64,000 nucleotides of DNA from Paenibacillus thalictri (GTDB lineage Bacteria; Bacillota; Bacilli; Paenibacillales; NBRC-103111), in NCBI RefSeq assembly GCF_004307995.1, contig NZ_SIRE01000003.1, forward strand, positions 248,001-312,000, read 5' to 3'. The notes beneath the pieces are model-generated. The model did no database searches and was not told the origin of the DNA. It was given only the letters and a program-made list of their open reading frames with translations. This document shows positions 16,886 through 25,212 of this stretch, piece after piece. Position numbers and translations under genes: made by a program. Every line of letters begins with the position of its first letter. Positions within the stretch are counted from its first letter, which is position 1.

Positions 16886-16996
16886 ATGAGTTACGAATAT
16901 TTGATGCAGGCGGTGCTTTTAATCGTTTTGCTGGTAGCGACCTTTGCCGCCATGCTGATTTGGGCCAAATGGAGAAAAAAGAAACGGAGATCGTAA
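16886..16996 (+). CDS. 36-residue single-pass membrane protein
   Basis: An intact short gene between thiD and the HepT-like gene. The product has a short polar N-terminus (MSYEYLMQ), one membrane segment (AVLLIVLLVATFAAMLIWA) and a strongly basic tail (KWRKKKRRS), so the C-terminus should face the cytoplasm. GGAGTGG lies six bases before the ATG, and the stop is three bases before the next ATG, which argues for translational coupling. No family recognised. Confidence 0.62.
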   Translation: MSYEYLMQAVLLIVLLVATFAAMLIWAKWRKKKRRS

Positions 16997-16999
16997 ACG

Positions 17000-17425
17000 A
17001 TGTATTATATCAACGAAAAGCAAATTGAAGAACGGCTGCATTTTATCGAGTTTATCAGCTCCTCTTTAAGCAAGCTGAGCGAATCGTGGGATGCAGGCGA
17101 TCCGCTCAAGCAGCTGGCTCAGGAGCGCGTGCTGCACTTGGCGATTGAAACCGTAACCGATGTCGGCAGCCTGCTGATTGACGCGTTTATGATGCGAGAC
17201 GCCAGCAGTTATGAGGATATCGTCGATATTTTGGCGGGAGAAGGCGTATTTTCACAAGAAGTGGCGGCCAAGCTGAGCGAATTGGTCAAGCTGCGTAAAC
17301 CGCTTATTCAGGAATACGTCGGGTTCCCTAGAGAACGGCTGCAGCCGGTCATCGCGGGGCTTCCTGACGTCCTGCGGGAATTCGCCGCGATTGTGCCTGT
17401 TTTTATTCGCAAAGAGATGATTTAA
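17000..17425 (+). CDS. HepT-like (DUF86, YutE-type) protein, without a MNT partner
   Basis: A 141-residue all-helical protein of the DUF86/HepT superfamily, closest in feel to YutE of Bacillus. Blocks: RVLHLAIETVTDVGSLLIDAFMMRD, SYEDIVDILAGEGVF and LRKPLIQEYVGF. In toxin-type HepT proteins the last block is the Rx4-6HxY active motif; here it reads RKPLIQEY, lacking the histidine. No MNT nucleotidyltransferase lies alongside. A toxin role is therefore doubtful; a housekeeping role as in YutE-like proteins is more likely. Confidence 0.8.
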   Translation: MYYINEKQIEERLHFIEFISSSLSKLSESWDAGDPLKQLAQERVLHLAIETVTDVGSLLIDAFMMRDASSYEDIVDILAGEGVFSQEVAAKLSELVKLRKPLIQEYVGFPRERLQPVIAGLPDVLREFAAIVPVFIRKEMI

Positions 17426-17471
17426 GCTTTTGCATTGTTTTACCTATTTTCGAAACATGTATGTTTAATAA

Positions 17472-17532
17472 TTTACTTATGACTTCAAATCGGGTAAGAT
17501 GGTATTATTCAAAAGGGAATGTCATAAGTAAA
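17472..17532. promoter_or_regulatory. Perfect 12-bp inverted repeat flanking the promoter region of the SufR-like regulator
   Basis: TTTACTTATGAC at 17472-17483 and its exact reverse complement GTCATAAGTAAA at 17521-17532 are separated by 37 bases. The right copy ends just before the ribosome site of the regulator at 17547. TATTAT at 17503-17508 is a possible -10 between the arms. The layout suits autoregulation by a dimer binding two operators. Confidence 0.55.
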
Positions 17533-17546
17533 ATGGGGTGACACGG

Positions 17547-18176
17547 ATGAATTCTGAACAGGATTCCTCCACGCGCAAGCTGATCTTGACGATGCTGAAA
17601 ACACGGAGCTCCATGACCGTCAGCGAGATGGCCAAGGAGCTTGGAATTACGGAAATGGCGGTAAGACGCCATCTGAATACGCTGGAGAGAGACAGCTTGA
17701 TCGAATCGAAGCTGGTCAGACAGGCGATGGGCAGGCCTACGCATTTGTATTCGCTCACGCTGCTCGCCGATGATTTGTTTCCGAAAAAGTACCATCACCT
17801 GACGTTGGATCTGCTCGGAGAACTAGCCGAGGAAGCCGGAGAAGACGTGGTCGACGGATTATTCGAAAGACGGAAGAAGAAGCTGATTTCCCGTTACGGC
17901 CAGCGTATGGAAGGGAAAGAGCTGAAGCAGCGGGTCGCTGAGCTGGCTGAGATTCAGAATTCCAACGGTTATATGGTAGAGTGGGAGCAAGACGGCGAAG
18001 GAAATTACGTTTTTAAAGAGCATAACTGCCCGATTTCCCAGGTTGCCAACCAGTACAATCACGCATGCGCATGCGAGCTGAACATGTTCGAGCAGCTGCT
18101 CAGCGCGGATGTGAAGCGCACGGAATGCCTGGCCAAGGGCGGCACCAAATGCATATATATCATTCAGGACAAATAA
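17547..18176 (+). CDS. SufR-like winged-helix transcriptional regulator with cysteine cluster
   Basis: A 209-residue regulator. The N-terminal winged helix (about residues 8-65) contains MTVSEMAKELGITEMAVRRHLNTLE and GRPTHLYSLT. The C-terminal domain has cysteines at about 161 (HNCPI), 174 and 176 (HACACELN), 194 and 202 (ECLAKGGTKCIY), the pattern of SufR-type iron-sulfur sensing regulators that control iron-sulfur cluster genes. GGGGTG lies six bases before ATG 17547. No suf genes lie in the window, so its targets are elsewhere or include itself. Confidence 0.82.
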   Translation: MNSEQDSSTRKLILTMLKTRSSMTVSEMAKELGITEMAVRRHLNTLERDSLIESKLVRQAMGRPTHLYSLTLLADDLFPKKYHHLTLDLLGELAEEAGEDVVDGLFERRKKKLISRYGQRMEGKELKQRVAELAEIQNSNGYMVEWEQDGEGNYVFKEHNCPISQVANQYNHACACELNMFEQLLSADVKRTECLAKGGTKCIYIIQDK

Positions 18177-18215
18177 ACCCGTCCTCACTTGCGAGAAGTG
18201 AGGCACGGGTTTTTA
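18176..18215 (+). terminator. Terminator of the SufR-like gene
   Basis: AACCCGT-CCTCACTT pairs with AAGTGAGG-ACGGGTT around GCGAG, followed by TTTT. It directly follows the stop codon. Confidence 0.9.
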
Positions 18216-18241
18216 TATGCCATGCGGGACAATACGAATTT

Positions 18242-19147
18242 CTACCTTCCAACCTTCGGAATATATCCGTCCCAAACAACTTCAATTTGCGATAAATACC
18301 ATGTTTTTCCATTATCGTTGTTGCCTTGATAGAAAAGATAAGTTCGGCTGTCATCATCGGTGAACAAGAAGGGATGCCCCGACTCGCTGGAATTCCAGCT
18401 GCCTTCGGCACCGTTTGGCAGAAACGGCTCATCAAACAGCCGCTCCCAGCGGATACCGTCATCGCTCACCGCGCAGCCGATCTGCTGCGGGCAATTGTTG
18501 TAGGCTCCGCCGTAAAACATGATCAGTTTGCCGTCCCGCTTGCATAAGGCGGCAGCTTCGATGCATTGCCCTTCCCAAGGCAGCTCGGGCTTCAAGATCG
18601 TGTCGCCGCACGCCTCGCTCCAAGCTTCGCGGCCGAAGTCCGAATCAAGCGGCGCCGTGGCAACTCCTTGCATTTGAACCTGGCCTAACGGATCACGTGT
18701 GGCGTAGTAGAGGAACAGCTTGCCGTCATGAACAATGACGTCGGCATCAATTGCCCTGCCGTTGTTCCATGAACCGGTTGGCGCAAACACCGGATTCGTT
18801 TCATTTCTCGTAAAGTCGATGCCGTTATCTGATACGGCGTGGCAGATGGCGTCCTTCGGAAAGTTGCCGTAGGTTTGGTAGAACAAATGAATCTTGCCGT
18901 CCAAAACAATTGCGCCGGGAGCGCACAGCCCGTTTGCTTCGCAGCTTATCTTTGGCGTAAGCTCTCCGGCCCGCTCCCACTGCTGCAAGTCGCGGCTGGT
19001 GGCGATACCGATCGCCCAGCCGTCCCGCTCCCGTCCGTCGCCGTAAGGAGGGATGGAATAATACATCCAGTATTGTCCATTGAATTTGACGACGGCCGGA
19101 TCCTTCGAGTAAGGTCTTCCCCGCGACGTATCCGCATAATACATCAT
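18242..19147 (-). CDS. Five-bladed beta-propeller glycosidase, GH43-like
   Basis: A 301-residue cytoplasmic protein without signal peptide. Repeated blades carry the WxYY and SxDGIxW patterns of the GH43/GH32 clan (GQYWMYYS, AVSDNGIDF, AVSDDGIRWERL). Candidate acidic residues are Asp in YSKDPAVV (near 16), Asp in AIDADVI and Glu in CIEAAAL. It is the last gene of the minus-strand importer operon, 44 bases after the binding protein, so it most likely cleaves the imported oligosaccharide. The exact GH family and sugar are uncertain. Confidence 0.8.
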   Translation of the reverse strand: MMYYADTSRGRPYSKDPAVVKFNGQYWMYYSIPPYGDGRERDGWAIGIATSRDLQQWERAGELTPKISCEANGLCAPGAIVLDGKIHLFYQTYGNFPKDAICHAVSDNGIDFTRNETNPVFAPTGSWNNGRAIDADVIVHDGKLFLYYATRDPLGQVQMQGVATAPLDSDFGREAWSEACGDTILKPELPWEGQCIEAAALCKRDGKLIMFYGGAYNNCPQQIGCAVSDDGIRWERLFDEPFLPNGAEGSWNSSESGHPFLFTDDDSRTYLFYQGNNDNGKTWYLSQIEVVWDGYIPKVGR

Positions 19148-19191
19148 CTGGCTTCACTCTCTTTCGCTGCTTGATCTTATTTCCTATTTCC

Positions 19192-20832
19192 TTATTTCTT
19201 GGCGAAATTCATCATATCCGCAGCCAGAAACGCTTTATCCTTCTGTTCGGCATACCATTTGCCGTAGAAGTCCTCGAGCTGCTTGCCGCCTTGATCGGCC
19301 CACATTTTTTTCGCGTCCTTCATTGCTTGTTCAACCGAATAATTGGCTCCGGCCACGATCGCTTTGTTGTAAATATCGGAGATTTGCGCCGTATTGGTAG
19401 CGACGGTCTGCAGATCGCTTGGCAATGAAGGGAAATGCTCGCTGTGCGTAATTCGGCCGTATTGTACGTCGGAAGCAAGGTTCGCTTCGTTGTTTTGCTT
19501 GATGAGCTCGATAAATTCCTTTTCTGCCGGTACATCCGGATTTAATTGGGCTTCCACTTGCGCGCAATCGCCCATTTCAATCTGCTGCAGCAGCAGCTGG
19601 AAGTCGACGTTCCAGGCGATTTCCGTTTTGTATTTCTCGGGGTCCTTCTGCACCGGGCAGCCGTTTTTGCCAAGCGTGTAGTGGACGTTCTCAAAGCCGT
19701 AGCGGAACGCTTTGGCGGCCTCGTCGGAAGCCATAAAGTCTACGTATTTCATGGCGGCTGCCGGATCTTTGGCGGCGGAGTTAATGACCGTTGTCATTTG
19801 CACCGGGTTGTTGACGCCGGCGGCAAAACGCCCAAACTTGCTTGCCGGCAGCTTGATGGCGATTACTTCCGCGTCGGGCACGTTTTTCTTTAACGGTTCG
19901 TAGTACGTTTTAAAATTGACCGTATCGATCGTTCTGCCGACAAAGATGCCGGTTTTGCCGCTGACCCAATCTTGAATCGATTTCTGGCCGTTTTTATCGG
20001 CGAGAAAATCTTTATCCGTTAATCCGCTGTCATAAATTTGTTTCTTGAAAGCAAGCGCGGCTTCGGCGCGGTCCCAGTCCTTGACCATCTTTCCGTTATC
20101 GCTAATCCAGCCGAAATTTTGGAACATCGCATCGACGGCCGAGCCGGTTTCGGAGCTTAAAGCGATGCCGTAGGTGTCTTTTTTGCCGTTGCCGTCAGGA
20201 TCCAGCTCGGTAAATGCCTTGGCTACCTGCAGCAGCTCTTCGGTCGTTTGGGGGACCTTGAGATTCAGCTTTTTCAACCAGTCGTTGCGGATAAACAATG
20301 CTTGGAAGCCGACCAGCCGCTGCACCCGGCCGAATTCGTACATCTTGCCGTCCGGTTTTGTCGATGCTTTTTTCAGCTCCGGATATTTTTGCAGCAATTT
20401 TTTGTAGACGGTGCTGTTTTTCTCGATCAAATCGTCAATCGGCATAATTTGTTTGCTGGCATACAGCTGATTGCGGAACGGAGCGTCAAATTCGTGGATG
20501 ACATCCGGCGCAGAACCGGAGGCAAAAAGCACGTTCAGCTTCTGTACGGATTCACCCCGCGGAATCGGAACAAACTTGACATCAACCGGTCCTTTTTCAT
20601 TGACGTATTGAGTCCAGTTGTTTTTCTCCACATTCCCGACCTGCTGGGGTACGGTGCCCCGGTCATAGAAGGACGCCGAAATTTGTCCGCGCTTCGCTTT
20701 TGTTTCCGCTGCGTTCCCGGTGTCGGGGCTGCCGCCCGCTTGTTCTTTGGAGCATGCCGCCAATACAACCGCCAAAGCGGCGATACATGTAATACCGATG
20801 GCGGCCGTTTTTTTCGTATTGAAATTACCCAT
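19192..20832 (-). CDS. Sugar ABC transporter substrate-binding lipoprotein (LplA-like)
   Basis: A 546-residue extracellular binding protein of the large LplA-type group. The N-terminus is a lipoprotein signal with VVLAAC as lipobox (Cys near 27), then a Gly/Ser-rich linker. DPDGNGKKDTYGIAL is the calcium-binding-like loop typical of the group. AGGAGGG lies ten bases before the ATG. It follows its two permease genes and precedes the GH43-like gene. Binding specificity is unknown; relatives bind plant cell wall oligosaccharides. Confidence 0.92.
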   Translation of the reverse strand: MGNFNTKKTAAIGITCIAALAVVLAACSKEQAGGSPDTGNAAETKAKRGQISASFYDRGTVPQQVGNVEKNNWTQYVNEKGPVDVKFVPIPRGESVQKLNVLFASGSAPDVIHEFDAPFRNQLYASKQIMPIDDLIEKNSTVYKKLLQKYPELKKASTKPDGKMYEFGRVQRLVGFQALFIRNDWLKKLNLKVPQTTEELLQVAKAFTELDPDGNGKKDTYGIALSSETGSAVDAMFQNFGWISDNGKMVKDWDRAEAALAFKKQIYDSGLTDKDFLADKNGQKSIQDWVSGKTGIFVGRTIDTVNFKTYYEPLKKNVPDAEVIAIKLPASKFGRFAAGVNNPVQMTTVINSAAKDPAAAMKYVDFMASDEAAKAFRYGFENVHYTLGKNGCPVQKDPEKYKTEIAWNVDFQLLLQQIEMGDCAQVEAQLNPDVPAEKEFIELIKQNNEANLASDVQYGRITHSEHFPSLPSDLQTVATNTAQISDIYNKAIVAGANYSVEQAMKDAKKMWADQGGKQLEDFYGKWYAEQKDKAFLAADMMNFAKK

Positions 20833-20929
20833 TAAAGTTCAACCCTCCTGAAATTAGTTTAATGAATTCGCTGGCGCCGTGAAAACTCCTGCTCCCGTCA
20901 CCTCCCCTAGTTAATCTTCCGGCCGCAGA

Positions 20930-21805
20930 TCAGCCTTTAATGGCGCCTAACATAATGCCTTTGACAAAATGTTTCTGCACAAACGGATACACGGCCAGCA
21001 TAGGCAGCACCATCGTAATAATCCCGGAAGCTTTGATCGCTTCCGGCGTGAGCATGATCTGGTCGGAGGAGCTGCTCTGATTTAATTCCGCAAGCAGCGA
21101 TTGACTCTGCACCATTTGCTGGACCAGCACCGCCATGTTGTATTTGCTTGTATCGTTGATGTAAATCAGCACGTTGAAGAATGCGTTCCAATAACCTACT
21201 CCGTAAAACAAGCTGAGCGCGGCGATGACCGGAACGGAAAGCGGAAGCACGATTTGCACCAAATACCGCCATTCCCCGCAGCCGTCCATTTGCGCAGCCT
21301 CATCCAGCTCTGCCGGAATATTTTTGAAGAAGCTCATCATCACAAGCATGTTATAAACGCTGACCAGCCCTGTAAACCAAACCGCTCCGTAAGTGTTGAT
21401 CAGCCCTAATGCTTTAACGACCAGATAGGTAGGAATTAAGCCGCCCCCAAACATCATGGTGAACACGATCATGAGCGTGAAAAAACGCGCGCCGATAAAA
21501 TAATGCCGGGACAGAGGATAAGCGGCCGCAATGGTAAATACCATGCTCAGCACCACTCCGGTTAAGGTCAGGATTACGCTGTTCTGAAAAGCGCCTTTCA
21601 TGTTGGTGCCGGCAAACAGCGCTTTAAACGAATCGATGGACCAGCCGACCGGCCATAACGACACAATACCTGAGGCAACCGCGTGCGAATCGCTGAGCGA
21701 CAGCGAAATCAGATGAACCAGCGGCAGCAGGCAGCTGAGTCCGGCCACCGTCAAAATGGCGTAATTGAAGCCGTAAAATAGTTTTTCACCCCATGTGTCT
21801 CTCAT
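20930..21805 (-). CDS. Carbohydrate ABC transporter permease (LplC/MalG-like)
   Basis: A 291-residue inner-membrane permease with six helices. The EAA loop reads ELDEAAQMDGCGEWRYLVQIVLPLS, split here as AAQMDGCGEW then LPLSVP, and the C-terminus is VQKHFVKGIMLGAIKG, the standard ending. ATG 21805 is chosen because GGAGGA lies six bases upstream; the frame is open to 21823. It starts just after the LplB-like gene stops. No ATPase gene is present nearby, so a shared MsmX-type ATPase is expected. Confidence 0.94.
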   Translation of the reverse strand: MRDTWGEKLFYGFNYAILTVAGLSCLLPLVHLISLSLSDSHAVASGIVSLWPVGWSIDSFKALFAGTNMKGAFQNSVILTLTGVVLSMVFTIAAAYPLSRHYFIGARFFTLMIVFTMMFGGGLIPTYLVVKALGLINTYGAVWFTGLVSVYNMLVMMSFFKNIPAELDEAAQMDGCGEWRYLVQIVLPLSVPVIAALSLFYGVGYWNAFFNVLIYINDTSKYNMAVLVQQMVQSQSLLAELNQSSSSDQIMLTPEAIKASGIITMVLPMLAVYPFVQKHFVKGIMLGAIKG

Positions 21806-21816
21806 ACCCAATCCTC

Positions 21817-22716
21817 CTACCATAAGCTTTTGTCGAATTTGCGCGCGATTCCGTTCACGCTGAACACAAGCAGCAATCCGACCACCGATTCGAACATCCC
21901 CAGCGCGGCCGATAAACTGAACTGAGCCCCCATCAGACCGACTTTATACATGTAGGTGCTGATGACTTCCGAGATGCGCGTAACGGTTGAGTTCTGCAGC
22001 ATGTATACCTGATCAAAGCCAACTTCCATCACCCGGCCCATCGATAAAATAAACAAAATCACAATCGTTGAGCTGATGCCCGGTATCGTCACGTGGCTGA
22101 TTTGCTTCCATTTGCCCGCGCCGTCCAGCCTAGCCGCTTCGTACAAGGAAGGGTCGATGCCGCTCAGCGCCGCCAAATAAATGATTGCGCTAAAGCCGGC
22201 TTCCTTCCATATGCCCGAGCTGACGAAGATCGCCGTCCAGGTGCTCTCCACATACAGGAAGGGGAAAGGGGCGCCTGTTATTGTTTGCACAACGTGATTA
22301 ATAAAGCCGGTCTCTTGTGAAAATACGGTTAATACAATCCCGCCGACAATGACCCATGAGAAGAAATGGGGCAGGTAGACCAGCGTTTGCACCGCTTTTT
22401 TAAACCACATCCGCCTGGCCTCGTTAAGCAGCAGGGCAAGAATAATGGGGAACGGAAAACCGACAAATACATTAAGCAGACTCAGCACGATCGTATTTTT
22501 AATGATCGTTAGCGTTTGCGGATTGTGAAATATCGCTTTGAAATGCTTGAGCCCAACCCAAGGGCTGTTCATGATCCCGTTCATAAAATTGTAGTCCTTG
22601 AAAGCGATAATCAAACCAAACATGGGGGCATACTTAAAAATGAGAAAAAAAGCTAGTACAGGAAGAAACATGATGAATAATGGAATGTTGCGTTTCCATC
22701 GTTTCTTCGTTATCAT
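21817..22716 (-). CDS. Carbohydrate ABC transporter permease (LplB-like)
   Basis: A 299-residue permease with six helices. KYAPMFGLIIAFKDYNF is the LplB signature near the N-terminus, and the EAA loop reads YEAARLDGAGKWKQISHVTIPG. It is the first gene of the minus-strand importer operon. ATG 22716 follows GAGGTGA by five bases and is preferred over GTG 22725. It partners the LplC-like permease downstream. Confidence 0.94.
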   Translation of the reverse strand: MITKKRWKRNIPLFIMFLPVLAFFLIFKYAPMFGLIIAFKDYNFMNGIMNSPWVGLKHFKAIFHNPQTLTIIKNTIVLSLLNVFVGFPFPIILALLLNEARRMWFKKAVQTLVYLPHFFSWVIVGGIVLTVFSQETGFINHVVQTITGAPFPFLYVESTWTAIFVSSGIWKEAGFSAIIYLAALSGIDPSLYEAARLDGAGKWKQISHVTIPGISSTIVILFILSMGRVMEVGFDQVYMLQNSTVTRISEVISTYMYKVGLMGAQFSLSAALGMFESVVGLLLVFSVNGIARKFDKSLW

Positions 22717-22827
22717 CCGGCTCACCTCGACCTTGCTTTAATTTGTGTATGGATGAACTATAGTACGGCATCGGCTGAAGCGGCAACATACATGTTTCCT
22801 GGCATAAACGGGAAGTACACAAACGGC

Positions 22828-22889
22828 AAAAAGCCTGCTCTTGTTTCCTCCGTTTTGCTGAAGCAAAACGCGGGAAACAAGCAGCAGGC
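22828..22889 (-). terminator. Strong terminator of the YesS-like regulator gene
   Basis: GCCTGCT-TTGTTTCC-GTTTTGCT at 22833-22858 pairs with AGCAAAAC-GGAAACAA-AGCAGGC ending at 22889, a stem of over twenty pairs. The five A at 22828-22832 give a T tail on the minus strand. It separates the regulator from the importer operon. Confidence 0.88.
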
Positions 22890-22933
22890 GGGTCCTGGAG
22901 CGATAAACAATTTTCGCATATAAACAATTTGGT

Positions 22934-25159
22934 TTATTCCTGGCTGTCCGCTTTGCGGAACTCGCCCGGCGTCTGGCCGACAATACGTTTGAAGGTGCGG
23001 ATAAACGAAATCGCGTTGGCATATCCGACCTTATCGGCAATATCTTGAACGGAGCTGGAAGATTGCAGAAGCAGCAGCTTCGCTTGCTCCATTCGTACGG
23101 CGGTTAAGTAATCCACGAATTTCTCGCCGAAGGTGTCTTTGAACAGCTTGCTCACGTAACGCGGGCTCAGCCCGAATTCATCGCTCAGATGCTGCAGGGA
23201 CAATTCCTTGTTGGCGTGATGCAAGGTGATGTATTCTTTGATTTTGACAATCAGAGAATAGTTCGATTGATCGTCGCGCCAGCTCGATATTCGCATGCTT
23301 AGTTGCTCAAACAAAGCCGTGAGCGGTCCTTCTATTTCCGCAACGGTATCCATTTTTTCGATGCATTCGTTAATTGCGGCGATGGTGCCGGCCAGGTCAA
23401 GGCCGGGCGACGTTTCTTCAAGCTTCTGCAGCTCCTTCTGAACATGAAAGACAAGATAGCTCAAAATGTTTTGAACTTCGTCTTTGGAGATCAGATTTTC
23501 CTTCATGCGGGCGAAAATTTCGGCCAGACGGCTTTGCCAATCTTCTCCCAATTTGAATTGCTGCGTCAGCGCTTTGGTCATCTGCATAAACGGATACATA
23601 TCTTCTTTGGGCGCGGTTTGAATGTCCCAATGGCCAATAATGCGGTTAGATCCCAAGGACGACTTATAAGCAAGCGCTTCGTGCGCTTTCTCGAAAGATC
23701 CGGTTAATTCGGATGCATTGTTCACCTCGGAACCAATTCCAACCGAGACGGTAAATTGCAAGTTTTCCTCGACCCATGCCCTTAAGGCGTTATAAATGCC
23801 GTACAGCAGGTCCTGAGTCTCGCGCCGCTGATCCTTCATGATGCAGATCGAGCAGAGCTGATTTGCTTCGCGCCACTCGCTCCACACATACACCGGCGCT
23901 TCGGCGGATATTTCGCCGATGACGTTGTTAAGCACATATTTGAACAGCTGCTGGTCGCGGTGGGAATAAGTTTTTATATATTCCGCATATTTATCCAGCT
24001 CAACAATAACGACGGTCAAGCTGAAGTAATCGGAAGGCAGCTCGAGCTGTTCCATCTCGCTTCTCCAATATGTCTCCGAAACCGCTCTTGTGCCGTCCAC
24101 CAGCTCCCGGAAAAACAGCTTGCGCCGGTAAATCAAGTCTTCCTTATGCTGCTTTTCGTAATTGTTCGATTGTTCAATCAGCTTGTCCAAGGCCGACATA
24201 ATAAAGTTGAATTCTTGAGGCCCCTTTTTATGCGCCGCCTTTTTGTTCAGTTGCAGAGAGTAGGAATCGATCTTTTCGATAATCGTTTGCACAGGCTTAT
24301 AATTGCGGTGTGTCACGTAGGTGAGCCAGCCGATGCCAATCACAATCGTGATCATGCCGATGATCGTCCATACATCCGAGAAGATCGACAGGAAGTGCAT
24401 CGTTGCGGTGTCCTTGAGGCCGGTAGCCGTTACCCAGCCGGTATAAGCGGACTTTTCTTTATGAACCGAGTCTGCGGACAAGAAAGCGGTGTTCTGGTCG
24501 GAAAACGGCCGGTTGTCGGCATCAAGCAGCTGCACATGGCTGATCTTGGAGTCCGTCGCTTCTTCGATCATATGGATGATATTGCTTGTCCGCACATTGG
24601 CTACAATAATGCCTTGATCTTTCAGGCTGAGCGGGACCTTCTGCGCAATGGTGACGACGCTGGTGGCATTCACATCTTGAAATTCCTTGTAGGCTCTGGG
24701 GGCGCTCCAACGGTAAGGAGAGGGCCGGTTCAACACGCTTTCGATAAAAGGCCGGTCAAGAAACTGGCTTTTTTCAAAAACGGTGTTTTTGGTGATGACC
24801 TCATTAGTCGTTTTATTATAAACATAGACGTCGTTCAAATAAGGAAACATGTTCGACATGTCGCTGAGTTTTCTGGATATTTGGTAGGCGAGGAAAGGTT
24901 CGATTTCTTGCTTGGCATCGTAAAATAGCTTGATCTTCTCGTCGGTCAGCAGCTCATTAAGAATCACATATTCGGTCAATTGCAGCGAGGAATCGATGTT
25001 CCGGCTAATGTGCTGGGCAAGCAGCTCATTTGTGCGGTTGATCTGGTTTTGCGATTCATGATTGATTTTGACATAAAAAATAACGATCAGCACCGAGATG
25101 ATCACAAAAAAGATCGGCGTGTAGGATAGCAAAATACGGTAAAACAGCGAATTTTTCAA
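22934..25159 (-). CDS. Membrane-bound AraC family regulator (YesS-like)
   Basis: A 741-residue one-component regulator. Membrane helices lie at about 9-28 (LSYTPIFFVIISVLIVIFYV) and 263-285 and enclose an extracellular Cache-type sensor domain. The central cytoplasmic part resembles a degenerate GGDEF-like domain of YesS (FTVSVGIGSEVNNASEL). The C-terminal 95 residues are the AraC double helix-turn-helix (LSLQHLSDEFGLSPRYVSKLFK and VQDIADKVGYANAISFIRTFKR). TTG 25159 has GGAGGT seven bases upstream. Likely activates the importer operon located downstream on the same strand. Confidence 0.92.
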   Translation of the reverse strand: MKNSLFYRILLSYTPIFFVIISVLIVIFYVKINHESQNQINRTNELLAQHISRNIDSSLQLTEYVILNELLTDEKIKLFYDAKQEIEPFLAYQISRKLSDMSNMFPYLNDVYVYNKTTNEVITKNTVFEKSQFLDRPFIESVLNRPSPYRWSAPRAYKEFQDVNATSVVTIAQKVPLSLKDQGIIVANVRTSNIIHMIEEATDSKISHVQLLDADNRPFSDQNTAFLSADSVHKEKSAYTGWVTATGLKDTATMHFLSIFSDVWTIIGMITIVIGIGWLTYVTHRNYKPVQTIIEKIDSYSLQLNKKAAHKKGPQEFNFIMSALDKLIEQSNNYEKQHKEDLIYRRKLFFRELVDGTRAVSETYWRSEMEQLELPSDYFSLTVVIVELDKYAEYIKTYSHRDQQLFKYVLNNVIGEISAEAPVYVWSEWREANQLCSICIMKDQRRETQDLLYGIYNALRAWVEENLQFTVSVGIGSEVNNASELTGSFEKAHEALAYKSSLGSNRIIGHWDIQTAPKEDMYPFMQMTKALTQQFKLGEDWQSRLAEIFARMKENLISKDEVQNILSYLVFHVQKELQKLEETSPGLDLAGTIAAINECIEKMDTVAEIEGPLTALFEQLSMRISSWRDDQSNYSLIVKIKEYITLHHANKELSLQHLSDEFGLSPRYVSKLFKDTFGEKFVDYLTAVRMEQAKLLLLQSSSSVQDIADKVGYANAISFIRTFKRIVGQTPGEFRKADSQE

Positions 25160-25212
25160 GCGGGATACCTCCGGCGGGTGAAAGTTCTATTCCTGTAGTA
25201 TCATATCCGGCA

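Noticed and set aside
17000-17425. HepT/MNT toxin-antitoxin system
   Set aside because: No nucleotidyltransferase partner gene and the catalytic histidine block is absent; the YutE-like reading is simpler.
22093-22320. Plus-strand frame opposite the LplB-like permease
   Set aside because: Antisense shadow of a permease with clear family motifs.
23960-24928. Open frame of 322 codons on the plus strand
   Set aside because: It lies wholly antisense to the YesS-like regulator, has no ribosome site and no recognisable protein features.
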